Notes under the pieces: generated by a model
What the model was told of the DNA's origin: nothing
The model's database searches: none
What the model saw: the letters and a program-made list of their open reading frames with translations, nothing else
Program-made: the position numbers and the translations under genes
Source: Saccharicrinis sp050296935
GTDB taxonomy: Bacteria > Bacteroidota > Bacteroidia > Bacteroidales > Marinilabiliaceae
Direction: 5' to 3'
DNA length: 5,806 bases
NCBI GenBank assembly: GCA_050296935.1
Contig: JBNKRV010000199.1
Coordinates: 1-5,806 of the forward strand
In this document: positions 5,792 to 5,806 of the stretch, piece by piece
Numbering within the stretch: position 1 is the stretch's first letter
Layout: each line of letters starts with the position of its first letter

Positions 5792-5806
5792 TTACTTTAC
5801 TTCTTC
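5792..5806 (-). CDS. C-terminal tail of an unidentified gene running in from the right
   Basis: Read on the minus strand, the last bases of the window give GAA GAA GTA AAG TAA, i.e. a C-terminus ...EEVK. Four codons cannot identify a protein. The call rests on the strong minus-strand-specific terminator just after this stop codon, which implies a minus-strand gene ending here. The true reading frame is therefore likely but not certain, and another stop further left cannot be excluded. Confidence 0.5.
   Translation of the reverse strand, partial: EEVK

Overview
The window looks like a chromosomal segment from a member of the Bacteroidota, probably close to Bacteroidales/Marinilabiliales. The basis is the protein style (a PurM of the 389-residue Bacteroidota form, an RF1 with SGPGGQSVNTTYSAIR, and a TPR/PD40 lipoprotein of a type typical of this phylum), AT-rich intergenic DNA, weak or absent Shine-Dalgarno sequences, and a TAnnTTTG-type promoter -7 box upstream of purM. 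All four complete genes lie on the minus strand, so the window is transcribed from right to left.

Layout in transcription order, from the right edge. (1) The last codons of an unseen gene end at 5792 and are followed by a Rho-independent terminator (5738-5766). (2) A non-coding stretch carries a 263-bp non-autonomous inverted-repeat element, MITE-like (5358-5620), with 22-bp perfect terminal inverted repeats, nested internal hairpins and a possible 5-bp target duplication. (3) A 518-residue lipoprotein gene (3722-5278) encodes TPR, PD40 beta-propeller and carboxypeptidase-regulatory-like domains, without the C-terminal OmpA domain that many relatives carry. (4) purM (2386-3555), prfA (1116-2201) and pyrF (253-1080) form a housekeeping cluster of purine synthesis, translation termination and pyrimidine synthesis. 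I recall this order as common in Bacteroidota. It ends in a strong hairpin terminator (207-231).

The most interesting signal is the dispersed repeat. Its ends read ACCTGAGTTCGAT and it occurs three times in 5.8 kb. One copy is the full 263-bp element upstream of the lipoprotein gene. One is a 37-bp end-to-end palindrome inserted exactly at the purM stop codon and flanked by TAGTA on both sides. One is a right end at 141-161 near the left edge, also followed by TAGTA. Two of the three show matching 5-bp flanks, so the repeat looks like a mobile family whose transposase is not in the window.

The genes are ordinary core metabolism and translation plus one cell-envelope protein. I see no defence system, CRISPR array, RNA gene or transposase, and no evidence of a wholly new protein system. 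The novelty, if any, is in the short inverted-repeat family and its effect on neighbouring transcripts.
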